A stretch of DNA of 64,000 bases, taken from contig PAPI01000022.1 in NCBI GenBank assembly GCA_002708845.1, positions 62,001-126,000 on the forward strand, written 5' to 3'. Made by a program: the position numbers and the translations under genes. Under the pieces are notes generated by a model, which was not told the origin of the DNA, searched no databases, and saw only the letters and a program-made list of their open reading frames with translations. Shown here piece after piece: positions 27,352-35,316 of the stretch; positions within the stretch are counted from its first letter, which is position 1; every line of letters begins with the position of its first letter. The DNA comes from Leeuwenhoekiella sp. (GTDB lineage: Bacteria > Bacteroidota > Bacteroidia > Flavobacteriales > Flavobacteriaceae).

Positions 27352-27714
27352 ATGAAACAACTTACCAAAGCAGAAGAAGAAATTATGCAGATCCTGTGGG
27401 ATCTGGGAGAAGGCAATGTAGCTACAATCTTAGAGGAGATGCCCGAGCCCAAACCGGCCTATAACACCGTATCAACCATCGTACGTATATTGGAAACCAA
27501 AGAATTTGTAGGTTACAAGAAACAGGGTAGGGGGCATATTTACTTTCCACTCGTAGCCAAGTCAGACTACAGCAGTGCTTCTATGTCAAAAATGGTCAAC
27601 GATTACTTTAACGGGAGTTTTAAAAGTATGGTTTCCTTTTTCGTCAAGAAAAAAGAAATGAGCGCCAGCGAACTCGAATCTATTTTAAAAGAAATCAATA
27701 AAAAAGACGATTAA
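27352..27714 (+). CDS. BlaI/MecI/CopY-family transcriptional repressor
   Basis: 120 residues, the usual size. It has a winged-helix N-terminal domain (LTKAEEEIMQILWDLGEGNVATI...PAYNTVSTIVRILETKEFVGYKKQGRGHIYFPL) and a short helical dimer domain with the segment where BlaI is cut by its partner protease. It most likely represses its own operon from the operator array upstream. It is followed after two bases by its M56 partner. Confidence 0.93.
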   Translation: MKQLTKAEEEIMQILWDLGEGNVATILEEMPEPKPAYNTVSTIVRILETKEFVGYKKQGRGHIYFPLVAKSDYSSASMSKMVNDYFNGSFKSMVSFFVKKKEMSASELESILKEINKKDD

Positions 27715-27716
27715 TT

Positions 27717-29183
27717 ATGGTACGGTATCTACTCGAAGTTTTTGTGATTCAGGCCTTGTTTCTGGCTGTGTACCAGTTTTGGTTGCGGAAAGAGACTTTT
27801 TTCAATGTCAACCGGGCTTATTTAATAGGTAGTGCGCTGGTTGCTTTCGCCTTGCCATTTATGCAGTTTGAACTTTTTCAAAATCAAATTCCGTTACGCG
27901 AAAACATCACGTTTCTGCCTGAAGTGGTGATCAACGCTGCGGCTCCTGAGACAACCTCTGTTACTCCTGAGACACAAACAGACTGGAGTATATACTGGCT
28001 TATTTATGCAGCCGGCGTTTTCTTCAGCACCGGAATGTTATTTCGAAAATATCTGGAAGTAAAGCGGTATTTCCGATTTAAAAGACAAACTGATGGCAAC
28101 ATCATTACCATCCCAAATAGCGATGCAGCATTTACCTTTTTGAATACCATTTTCTTAGGAGATAAAATTTCTGCGGAAGCTAGAGCACACATTTTGGCGC
28201 ACGAAGAAGTGCATTTGAAGCATAAACATGGGGTAGATCTGTTCATCTTTGAAGTGCTGCGCGTGGTGTTCTGGTTTAATCCGCTGGTATACATCTATCA
28301 GAATAAAGTTGCTGAGCTGCACGAGTTTATTGCCGATGCTCAGGCTACTAAAAAGACCGAAAAGAAATCGTATTACAATCAATTGCTCAATACTGCTTTT
28401 GGTACACAGGAGATTTCTTTTATCAATACATTTTTCAATCATTCATTAATCAAAAAACGAATAGTTATGTTACAAAAACAATCAAGAAACGGTGCAAAAT
28501 GGAAGTATCTGCTGCTACTTCCGCTAATCGCCGGTATTTTAACCTATGTAGGTTGTACTGATGATAACGGACTGGCAGAAAATCAGACTTCGCTTAGTCT
28601 TGAAGAGCAAATTCGGGATTTGCGGGCAACTCTCGATGCTAAAGAGCACATTACCCCCGAAGAATTAAATTCTTTAGAAGAGCTTGAAGCCCAATATAAA
28701 TCTAAGATCGAAGTGGTTGAAGTTGTAGAAGGCTTAGACGAGGCCATACCACTTAATGAAGCTCCCGTAGGAGATGCTGTAGAAATTATTGAAGTAGTCG
28801 AAACCCAAAGTCAGGAAGTGCTTAATGATGTGCCTTTTGCCGTTGTTGATGAGGTGCCTACTTTTCCCGGATGTGAGTCTTTAAGTGGCTATGAGGAGAA
28901 AAAAATGTGCATGTCTCAACAGGTTTCGCAATTCGTCAATAGAAATTTCAATACCGATCTGGGCAAAGAATTAGGACTTAAAGGTGTAAACCGTATTTAT
29001 GTACGCTTTAAAATTGATGAACAGGGTAAAGTAACAGATATCGGTGTACGTGGACCACATCCAAAATTAGAAGAGGAGGCTATACGTGTGGTAAGTCAAT
29101 TACCTGATATGACTCCGGGTAAACAAGGTGGAGAAGCTGTAAATGTGCTGTATTCGCTTCCTATTGTATTTCAGGTGCAGTAA
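27717..29183 (+). CDS. M56 (BlaR1/MecR1-type) sensor peptidase with TonB-like C-terminal domain
   Basis: 488 residues. The N-terminal membrane helices and cytoplasmic zinc peptidase (about 1-250) carry HEEVH at 162-166 with the downstream metal-ligand region ELHEFIADA (200-208). A last membrane helix (LLLLPLIAGILTYV) ends at GCTDD. The periplasmic tail (about 285-488) has a helical 'EEQIRDLRATLDAKEHIT' stretch and a TonB_C domain (IYVRFKIDEQGKVTDIGV...YSLPIVFQVQ). By analogy with BlaR1, the peptidase cleaves the BlaI-like repressor on signal. The tail replaces the penicillin-binding sensor of true BlaR1, so the stimulus is not a beta-lactam by default. The next gene is a paralogue of the tail. 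Confidence 0.88.
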   Translation: MVRYLLEVFVIQALFLAVYQFWLRKETFFNVNRAYLIGSALVAFALPFMQFELFQNQIPLRENITFLPEVVINAAAPETTSVTPETQTDWSIYWLIYAAGVFFSTGMLFRKYLEVKRYFRFKRQTDGNIITIPNSDAAFTFLNTIFLGDKISAEARAHILAHEEVHLKHKHGVDLFIFEVLRVVFWFNPLVYIYQNKVAELHEFIADAQATKKTEKKSYYNQLLNTAFGTQEISFINTFFNHSLIKKRIVMLQKQSRNGAKWKYLLLLPLIAGILTYVGCTDDNGLAENQTSLSLEEQIRDLRATLDAKEHITPEELNSLEELEAQYKSKIEVVEVVEGLDEAIPLNEAPVGDAVEIIEVVETQSQEVLNDVPFAVVDEVPTFPGCESLSGYEEKKMCMSQQVSQFVNRNFNTDLGKELGLKGVNRIYVRFKIDEQGKVTDIGVRGPHPKLEEEAIRVVSQLPDMTPGKQGGEAVNVLYSLPIVFQVQ

Positions 29184-29201
29184 TCATTTGAAATTCACAT
29201 T

Positions 29202-29831
29202 ATGAAAAAGCATATTTATTTACTCTTAGTATTTGTCGTTTTTGCTTCGTGTTCTTCAGATAACAAGAATAACAATATTGCTCAGCTTTCTTTTGAAGAA
29301 AAAGTAGCCAATCTTGAAGCAACTTTAGCAGCAAAATCAGAATTGACTCAGGAAGAGCAGGCTCATTTGAAAACTTTAAATGAACTGGTTACCAATAAAG
29401 CTTTTAAACCTTCCATCAAAGCGGGTGATCCCAATCATTCTTTTGACTTTGATGATTTGGGTAGAGACCGGGTTGAGTTTAATTCCATAACAGAACCGCC
29501 CTACTATGGTTCTTGCGACAACGCAGATATGGAAATTCGCAGGTCCTGCGTTGAAGAAGCAGTTGGTGCCTGGGTGAATCAAAATTTCAATCCCGAGATT
29601 GTAAATAATTCGCAGGTTCGTGGGCGTTATGAAATCTGGGCCAGTTTCCTGATTGATACAGACGGTCAAATTAAAGATGTAGTAATCCGTAATGATTATG
29701 ATAAGGCACTTGCCGCTGAAACTAAACGGGTGGTGGAAAGCCTTCCTAAAATGCTACCGGGTAAACACAAAGGAAAGCCCATGGCAGCCTTGTTTTCTTT
29801 GCCGATTATTTATGATGTAAAACCTCAATGA
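29202..29831 (+). CDS. Lipoprotein with TonB_C-like domain, paralogue of the M56 tail
   Basis: 209 residues with a lipoprotein signal (lipobox VFASC). The mature part repeats the layout of the M56 tail: a helix 'SFEEKVANLEATLAAKSELTQEE' matching 'SLEEQIRDLRATLDAKEHITPEE', two conserved cysteines (SCDN, RSC), a 'VNQNFNPEI' stretch like 'VNRNFNTDL', and the ending PGKHKGKPMAALFSLPIIYDV. It is most likely a duplication product and a partner or competitor in the same signalling pathway. It is the third gene of the blaI operon. Confidence 0.8.
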   Translation: MKKHIYLLLVFVVFASCSSDNKNNNIAQLSFEEKVANLEATLAAKSELTQEEQAHLKTLNELVTNKAFKPSIKAGDPNHSFDFDDLGRDRVEFNSITEPPYYGSCDNADMEIRRSCVEEAVGAWVNQNFNPEIVNNSQVRGRYEIWASFLIDTDGQIKDVVIRNDYDKALAAETKRVVESLPKMLPGKHKGKPMAALFSLPIIYDVKPQ

Positions 29832-29837
29832 CACTTA

Positions 29838-31055
29838 ATGCATAAACTTTATCTATTTATTTTATTAATACTAGCCAGCCAGGCCGAAGCACAATCTGTT
29901 TCGGCTTTGGCCGTTGCAGACAGTTTGTATGCTGTAGGTAATTACAGCGCAGCCATCGCCGAATACGACAATTTGGATGCAAAGAATGCTTCGGTTTATT
30001 TAAAACTCGCCCGCGCTCATCAGGCTAAAGGAACTCTTGATGATGCCCTTAGTTTTTATGCGCAGGCAGCAACAGGAACTGATGAGGTTATCGCGATGAA
30101 TGAATACGGCAAACTGCTTATTACCAAACGTAAATTCAAGGAAGCCGACTCGGTTTTTACCGAATTGCTAAACGCCTACACTACCAATCCGGATTTCTAT
30201 TACCAGCGTGGCAGAGCCAAAGAAATGATGCCCCATAATATAAAAATAGACGCAACAGATTCTACCATAACCTCAGAAAAGAGACTTGTACCTCATATAA
30301 CAGATTACAAACAAGCGGTAGCATTAGACAGCACGCATCAAAAGGCTCTAGGCGAACTCGCCGTATTTTATTTAAAGCGCAAGGAGTATGCAATGGTCGA
30401 AAAGCTGGCCTTTAAAGCTTTGGAAAGCTATCCTACAAACGTCGAAATCATCGGTACGCTGGCTCAAAGTTATTATTACAAAGGCTGGAATGAGGAAGCC
30501 ATTACCTGGTTTGAAAAATTGATTGAACTCGGTCAGAGTACGCAATTCATTCATGAAAAATTGGGCAATTCATATTATAAAGATCGCATGTACAAACTGG
30601 CAATCGAGCAATACCTCGAAGCTTTAAAATTTTCGCCCGAAGACGCATACCTACACTTTACACTGGCTAAATTGTACAATCATACAGAAGATTTGAAAGC
30701 GGCTGAAACACACGGCCTGTTTGCGATTTTATATAAAGATTTACCGCTTGATGAAGAATACTACACGCTTTCGCGTACCTACGAGATGAAAAAGGACTGG
30801 GCCAATGCCATGAAATACGTAAACCGATCTTTAGCTGAAAACCCGGAAAACAAAAACGCCGAATACACCAAAGCCATAGTAGCCGATAATTACTTCGAAG
30901 ACCGGCGTGCTGTGCTTAAACTTTACGAAGATTTCATTGAAAAGTACAGCAAAACTGACTATGCCAAATACGATCCCGTGCTGCGCCTGGCCCGTGAACG
31001 TCGCGATAAACTCAACCGTGAGATTTTTATGGCAGAAGGCGAGGAAGAGAAGTAA
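29838..31055 (+). CDS. Secreted TPR-repeat protein
   Basis: 405 residues with a signal peptide (ending QAEAQ). Tetratricopeptide units run through most of the protein, for example 'YLKLARAHQAKGTLDDALSFYAQA', 'IIGTLAQSYYYKGWNEEAITWFEKLIELG' and 'KLGNSYYKDRMYKLAIEQYLEALKFSPED'. It is a protein-binding scaffold, likely in the periplasm. It lies seven bases after the TonB_C-like lipoprotein, making it the fourth gene of the blaI-led operon, so its role probably lies in that signal system. Confidence 0.82.
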   Translation: MHKLYLFILLILASQAEAQSVSALAVADSLYAVGNYSAAIAEYDNLDAKNASVYLKLARAHQAKGTLDDALSFYAQAATGTDEVIAMNEYGKLLITKRKFKEADSVFTELLNAYTTNPDFYYQRGRAKEMMPHNIKIDATDSTITSEKRLVPHITDYKQAVALDSTHQKALGELAVFYLKRKEYAMVEKLAFKALESYPTNVEIIGTLAQSYYYKGWNEEAITWFEKLIELGQSTQFIHEKLGNSYYKDRMYKLAIEQYLEALKFSPEDAYLHFTLAKLYNHTEDLKAAETHGLFAILYKDLPLDEEYYTLSRTYEMKKDWANAMKYVNRSLAENPENKNAEYTKAIVADNYFEDRRAVLKLYEDFIEKYSKTDYAKYDPVLRLARERRDKLNREIFMAEGEEEK

Positions 31056-31090
31056 CTCCTTCCTTTGAAGGAAGGGTCTGGGATGGATGT
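31056..31090. repeat. Short palindromic intergenic element
   Basis: Just after the TPR gene stop, CTTCCTTTGAAGGAAG forms a near-perfect stem-loop, followed by GGGTCTGGGATGG. It resembles fragments of the palindromic intergenic elements often seen in Flavobacteriia, but a genome search would be needed to show that it is repeated. No T run follows, so it is a poor terminator. Confidence 0.4.
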
Positions 31091-31164
31091 TCCGTATTAA
31101 ATAATAATACCCATATCAATAACAATAATCACAGCAGTTGTGTATTTTTAGCCTTTCTAAAAAA

Positions 31165-31923
31165 TTGGCTTTGAAAAACTGCTTCCTGCTATTTAGCATA
31201 CTTCTTATAATTTCCTGCGATTCAGAAAAAGGGCTTAATTGTTTTCAGGCCGAAGGTGACCGCGTTTCTATTGAATATGAGGTAGCGAATTTTACCAAAA
31301 TTGTTGTGGAAGAACGCCTCCAACTCATCGTAAAACAGGGTGCCGAGCAAAAAGTAGTGTTGGAGACTGGCGAAAATCTGGTTAATGATATTGAAATTAC
31401 CCTATCAGACGACGGAGTACTCACCCTATTTAATGATAACGGCTGTAATATCGTACGCGACTACAACATCAGCAAGGTTGTGGTAACTACTCCCAACATT
31501 ACCGAAATCCGTAACGCCTCGGGCTATGAAGTGCAAAGCGAGGGTGTGCTGGCTTTCCCTACACTTACCCTAACCAGCGAAGATCTGGAAGAAGAAGATT
31601 TTTATCATAAAGACGGGGATTTCAGATTGCAACTTGATGTAACCAATTTAAACATCACCGCAAACGGACTCAGCAATTTTTTCCTTTCCGGCAAAGCCGA
31701 AAACGCCAACCTCGAATTTTTAGAAGGTGACATTCGTTTTGAAGGTCAGGATCTTGAAATTCAAAATCTTGAAGTATACCACCGTGCTACAAACAAGGTT
31801 ATTGTAAATCCCATTCAATCCCTGAGCGGAAAAGTACTCAGTACCGGCGACCTTATCTCGGTAAACCGCCCGCCTGTTGTTGAAGTCGAAGAAACCTATA
31901 CCGGACGACTATTATTTCAATAG
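31165..31923 (+). CDS. DUF2807-type adhesin-like lipoprotein
   Basis: About 252 residues. No ATG is available; the frame opens at a TTG (31138), but TTG at 31165 or 31171 gives a sensible lipoprotein signal (KNCFLLFSILLIISC, lipobox IISC). The mature protein fits the DUF2807 beta-helix pattern ('FTKIVVEERLQLIVKQGAEQKVVLE', 'VVVTTPNITEIRNASGYEV'), found in putative auto-transporter adhesin head domains. The function is unknown; these are common periplasmic or surface lipoproteins. The start is therefore uncertain. Confidence 0.7.
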   Translation: MALKNCFLLFSILLIISCDSEKGLNCFQAEGDRVSIEYEVANFTKIVVEERLQLIVKQGAEQKVVLETGENLVNDIEITLSDDGVLTLFNDNGCNIVRDYNISKVVVTTPNITEIRNASGYEVQSEGVLAFPTLTLTSEDLEEEDFYHKDGDFRLQLDVTNLNITANGLSNFFLSGKAENANLEFLEGDIRFEGQDLEIQNLEVYHRATNKVIVNPIQSLSGKVLSTGDLISVNRPPVVEVEETYTGRLLFQ

Positions 31924-32029
31924 CGCGAAGCGCGTTTCGTTAATAAGCTCCTCCCATTTTTATGGGGAGGTGTTTTCCAGCTTTGCTGAAAACGTAGGGG
32001 TTTTAAATCCGCGAAGGCGGAAATCCCAT
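31924..32029. repeat. Cluster of consecutive stem-loops between the DUF2807 gene and era
   Basis: Four hairpins in a row: GCGC-GAA-GCGC (31923-31933); CCTCCCAT/ATGGGGAGG (31950-31970, one bulge); GTTTTCCAGC/GCTGAAAAC (31972-31993, one bulge); and CCGC/GCGG inside AAATCCGCGAAGGCGGAAATCCC (32005-32027). No coding frame is visible across it. The pattern looks like a mobile or multicopy palindromic intergenic element, but copy number cannot be judged from one window. Confidence 0.5.
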
Positions 32030-32046
32030 GCGCTGATTTTTAACCG

Positions 32047-32054
32047 TATCTTTG
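32047..32054 (+). promoter_or_regulatory. -7 box for era
   Basis: TATCTTTG, an exact match to the Bacteroidota -7 consensus TAnnTTTG, 26 bases before the era start. A good TTG at -33 is not evident. The predicted leader is about 20 bases. Confidence 0.5.
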
Positions 32055-32079
32055 CGGTCTAAACTAAAATTGAAGTCGC

Positions 32080-33012
32080 TTGGAATCTCAAAATAACAAT
32101 CCGCTTAAGCCCGAATCTCAAGAAAATCAGCCGCACAAAGCAGGTTTTGTAAACATCATTGGTAATCCCAACGTAGGGAAATCTACGCTGATGAATGCAC
32201 TGGTAGGTGAGCGTTTATCAATAATCACTTCAAAAGCACAAACTACCCGACACCGTATTTTGGGCATTGTAAACGGCGATAATTTTCAGGCAATTTTAAG
32301 CGACACGCCGGGGATTATCAAGCCGGCTTACGAACTGCAGGCTTCTATGATGGACTTTGTAAAGTCGGCTTTTGAAGATGCAGATGTACTGATTTATATG
32401 GTTGAATTGGGCGAAAAGGAACTCAAAGACGAAGCCTTCTTCAATAAAATACGCAATACCGATATTCCAGTTTTGCTGTTGATCAACAAGATTGATAAAG
32501 GAAATGAAGAACTGCTTGAAGCGAGCCGTACCCATTGGAAAGAGCAGGTGCCCAATGCCGAGATTTTTGCGATTTCAGCCTTAGAAAATTTTGGAGTAGC
32601 CGAGGTATTCAATCGGATTCTTGAAGCCTTACCGGTTTCTCCGCCATTCTATCCTAAAGACGCCCTTACCGACAAGCCCGAGCGTTTTTTTGTAAACGAA
32701 ATCATTCGCGAGAAGATTTTAATGCATTACAAAAAGGAGATTCCCTACTCTGTAGAAATAGACACCGAAGAGTTTTTTGAAGAAGATAACATCATCCGCA
32801 TGCGCAGTATCATTATGGTAGAGCGCGACAGCCAGAAGGGGATCATCATCGGTCATAAGGGTGCCGCCTTAAAACGGGTGGGTATTGAAGCCCGTAAGGA
32901 TCTCGAAATATTCTTCGGCAAGCAGGTGCATCTGGAACTCTACGTAAAAGTCAATAAGAATTGGCGCAGCAGCGAACGTGAATTGCGTCGCTTTGGTTAT
33001 AACGGAAAGTAG
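32080..33012 (+). CDS. era: GTPase Era (16S rRNA-binding ribosome assembly factor)
   Basis: 310 residues. G1 is GNPNVGKS (28-35), G3 is DTPG, G4 is NKID, and the C-terminal KH domain carries IIGHKGAALKRVGIEARKDLE. It assists 30S subunit maturation and is normally essential. The only start before the G domain is a TTG at 32080; an in-frame stop lies nine bases upstream and the next ATG falls inside G1. It is monocistronic, with its own -7 box and terminator. Confidence 0.95.
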   Translation: MESQNNNPLKPESQENQPHKAGFVNIIGNPNVGKSTLMNALVGERLSIITSKAQTTRHRILGIVNGDNFQAILSDTPGIIKPAYELQASMMDFVKSAFEDADVLIYMVELGEKELKDEAFFNKIRNTDIPVLLLINKIDKGNEELLEASRTHWKEQVPNAEIFAISALENFGVAEVFNRILEALPVSPPFYPKDALTDKPERFFVNEIIREKILMHYKKEIPYSVEIDTEEFFEEDNIIRMRSIIMVERDSQKGIIIGHKGAALKRVGIEARKDLEIFFGKQVHLELYVKVNKNWRSSERELRRFGYNGK

Positions 33013-33071
33013 TGGCCGCGCCACAAGCAATTAAATTTAATACGCCGCGGCTCAGTTCTGTAGCGTGCCTA

Positions 33072-33106
33072 AATAATAAAGCCCCGCAATGCGGGGCTTT
33101 ATTATT
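33072..33106 (+). terminator. Terminator after era (bidirectional)
   Basis: A 16-bp perfect stem (AATAATAAAGCCCCGC and complement) around loop AAT. It also serves the convergent SpoU-family gene ending at 33115. Its core GCCCCGCAATGCGGGGC recurs exactly in the terminator at 35259-35290. Confidence 0.88.
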
Positions 33107-33114
33107 TAATGGGT

Positions 33115-33576
33115 TTAAGTTAACTTATTAATTCTGTCGAAAATAACTATACTTCCTGCAGCGGCTACGTTTAACGAACTTTCACCAGGCAGCTGAACCA
33201 TTTCATTGCATTTATTTTTCAGCTCTTTGGTTAAACCGTGATCTTCAGATCCAAGTAAATAGACTGCTCTTTGCGGATGAACAAAATTTTGAATAGGAGT
33301 AGCCTTTTCGTCTATTTCAACACCTATTATCTTACAGCTATAAGGAACGGTTTGCAGAAAAGCCTCAATTGTTTGATACTGAAATAATGGGATTCGTGAC
33401 CAAACCTTCAACACGTCACTGCTTTTCTTTTGATATTTGGAATCGATAACAAAAATGAATTGAGCACCAAAGACAAAAGCAGTTCTCCATAAAGAACCGA
33501 CATTTTCTTCAGTTTTTGGCCTGAAAATACCAATGCCAAAATAGCTTTCTTCACTCTTTGCCCATTTCCGTTTCAT
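33115..33576 (-). CDS. SpoU/TrmH-family RNA methyltransferase
   Basis: 153 residues with the three SPOUT knot motifs: 'KTEENVGSLWRTA' (motif 1), 'VYLLGSEDHGL' (motif 2) and 'VQLPGESSLNVAAAGSIVIFDR' (motif 3). It methylates a ribose 2'-OH in tRNA or rRNA using S-adenosylmethionine. The short form without an added RNA-binding domain is closest in size to TrmL-type enzymes, but the exact target is not clear. It converges with era. Confidence 0.85.
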   Translation of the reverse strand: MKRKWAKSEESYFGIGIFRPKTEENVGSLWRTAFVFGAQFIFVIDSKYQKKSSDVLKVWSRIPLFQYQTIEAFLQTVPYSCKIIGVEIDEKATPIQNFVHPQRAVYLLGSEDHGLTKELKNKCNEMVQLPGESSLNVAAAGSIVIFDRINKLT

Positions 33577-33761
33577 GTTGTGACAATTAAATTATAAACT
33601 TTCAAAATAGCATAATATGATAATATTTCACGTAATAAATCAAAGCTGCTTGGATGAAAAGGTCTTAACCAATTTCAGCTCTTAATTTTTAACTGTTTCT
33701 ATATTTCTAATAATTAAGTACTATTGCAGGAAATTAACTTTATCTTAAGATTTCGCCTGCT

Positions 33762-35243
33762 ATGAAAAAAATGCTCTTTGTGGGACTACTTTTGTCCACT
33801 TATATTGGCTTTTCCCAAACTGAAAATACTTCTTCGCTTAATGTTACCGAGAGTGCTCCTTTTGAAGATGAAAGCAATACCTATGAGGTAATTGCCTTGA
33901 AAACCACAGATGACAATCAAACGGGATTAGTACGTCAGGGGAAGCGTGATCTGGCTTTTGAGATTTTCGATGAAAATCAAAACCGTGTCTTTTCAGAAAT
34001 TGTAGAAATAGATCGCAGGGAAGAATACATTGATAATGTCTTTGCAGGTGATGAAATGAAAATCATCACGGTATTTGAAGCCAGTAAATCAGAACGTATT
34101 GTAAATTGTTACCGCTTCAACCTTAAAGAACGCACCCGTACAAAACAGCAATTGTTTGTAGCAGAGGTCGACGGAAAGAGACCTTTGTTTGCGGGTAAGG
34201 CTAAGCGCGGTACCGGGGCAGCAATTTCACCTTCAGGTAATTATTTTGTTATTTCTACTGACAATATCAAACGCAATTTGAATTCTTACTATGTTCGTGT
34301 ATTTGATGCCACCAGTTTAGAGTTAGTGTATCGTAAATCCTATCAGGAACACCCTGAACGATTTTTTCAGCCTAATGACATTTCTATTGATGACGATGCA
34401 ACGGTATTTGCATTAGGGAAACTCTTTAAAGATGGTAAGGCTTTCAAAAAGAAAGGTGAGGCTAATTATGAGTTTGTTCTAAATAAAATAACTGAAGCTA
34501 AATTGGAGGAAACCCTGATAGGCCTCGAGAATGAGCACATTCAATCATTGAGTATTTCAGAAACCGATGACAAGCTTTTCTTGTTGGGATTTTATAGTGA
34601 AATGAATATTTCCCGTCTTAAAGGGGGCTGTAACTTTGAGGTTGATAAAAACAGTCTTGAAGTGGTGAGTAAAAAGGTGAGTCCGTTACCTATTGAAGTA
34701 TTTCAGGATTTATATGGAGAAGACCGCGCTGAAAATAAGAAAGACCAGGAGCTTCGCAATTTTTACATAGATCACGTTCTTAAGGATGGTAAAGGAAATA
34801 CGTATATACTTGCTGAAGAGTTTTATATTACGTCCACTTATGCCGGTTATGGCATAGTGATCACAACCTATCATTATGACGACATTGTTATTTTAAAATA
34901 TAATGCTCAAGGTGAACTGGCATGGGGGAGAAGTATTTTTAAAAGGGAAACCTTTCCATCGTATAATGCATTTATAAAAGAGGATAGCCTGCATGTTTTA
35001 TTAAATACGGGTAAAAGCCTAACGGAAAAAAATGATGGTCGTACCAAGGCTTCAAAAGGGTTTTTTGAGTCAACAGCCTTATATGATTTTGAATATAGCC
35101 CGGATGGCGAAGTTTCCTATAACAAAATCCAGGATAATAAAAAAAATACCAAATACTTCCCCGCAAACGGAACTTATGAAAACAATATATTTTTGATGAT
35201 GAGTGGCGGTGGTAAGGAGCGACAGTTTATGTTGCTGAAGTAA
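33762..35243 (+). CDS. Secreted protein of unknown function, probable beta-propeller
   Basis: 493 residues with a signal peptide (MKKMLFVGLLLSTYIGFSQ). No family is recognised. Repeating blade-like segments such as 'GAAISPSGNYFVISTDN', 'DISIDDDATVFALGKLFKDG' and 'SLSISETDDKLFLLGFYSE', with strands of about ten residues, suggest a six- or seven-bladed propeller. It stands alone between era/SpoU and the arsenosugar locus, ends in its own terminator, and points away from the SpoU gene. Confidence 0.7.
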   Translation: MKKMLFVGLLLSTYIGFSQTENTSSLNVTESAPFEDESNTYEVIALKTTDDNQTGLVRQGKRDLAFEIFDENQNRVFSEIVEIDRREEYIDNVFAGDEMKIITVFEASKSERIVNCYRFNLKERTRTKQQLFVAEVDGKRPLFAGKAKRGTGAAISPSGNYFVISTDNIKRNLNSYYVRVFDATSLELVYRKSYQEHPERFFQPNDISIDDDATVFALGKLFKDGKAFKKKGEANYEFVLNKITEAKLEETLIGLENEHIQSLSISETDDKLFLLGFYSEMNISRLKGGCNFEVDKNSLEVVSKKVSPLPIEVFQDLYGEDRAENKKDQELRNFYIDHVLKDGKGNTYILAEEFYITSTYAGYGIVITTYHYDDIVILKYNAQGELAWGRSIFKRETFPSYNAFIKEDSLHVLLNTGKSLTEKNDGRTKASKGFFESTALYDFEYSPDGEVSYNKIQDNKKNTKYFPANGTYENNIFLMMSGGGKERQFMLLK

Positions 35244-35258
35244 GACTGAAATCCAAAT

Positions 35259-35290
35259 AAAAAAGCCCCGCAATGCGGGGCTCTTTTTTT
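35259..35290 (+). terminator. Terminator after the propeller-like gene (bidirectional)
   Basis: The stem AAAAAGCCCCGC / GCGGGGCTCTTTTT has loop AAT and a T7 tail, 15 bases after the gene stop. It also caps the minus-strand arsenosugar operon that ends at 35317. Confidence 0.88.
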
Positions 35291-35316
35291 GCTACCTGCT
35301 GGCAGCCGGAGGCCGT

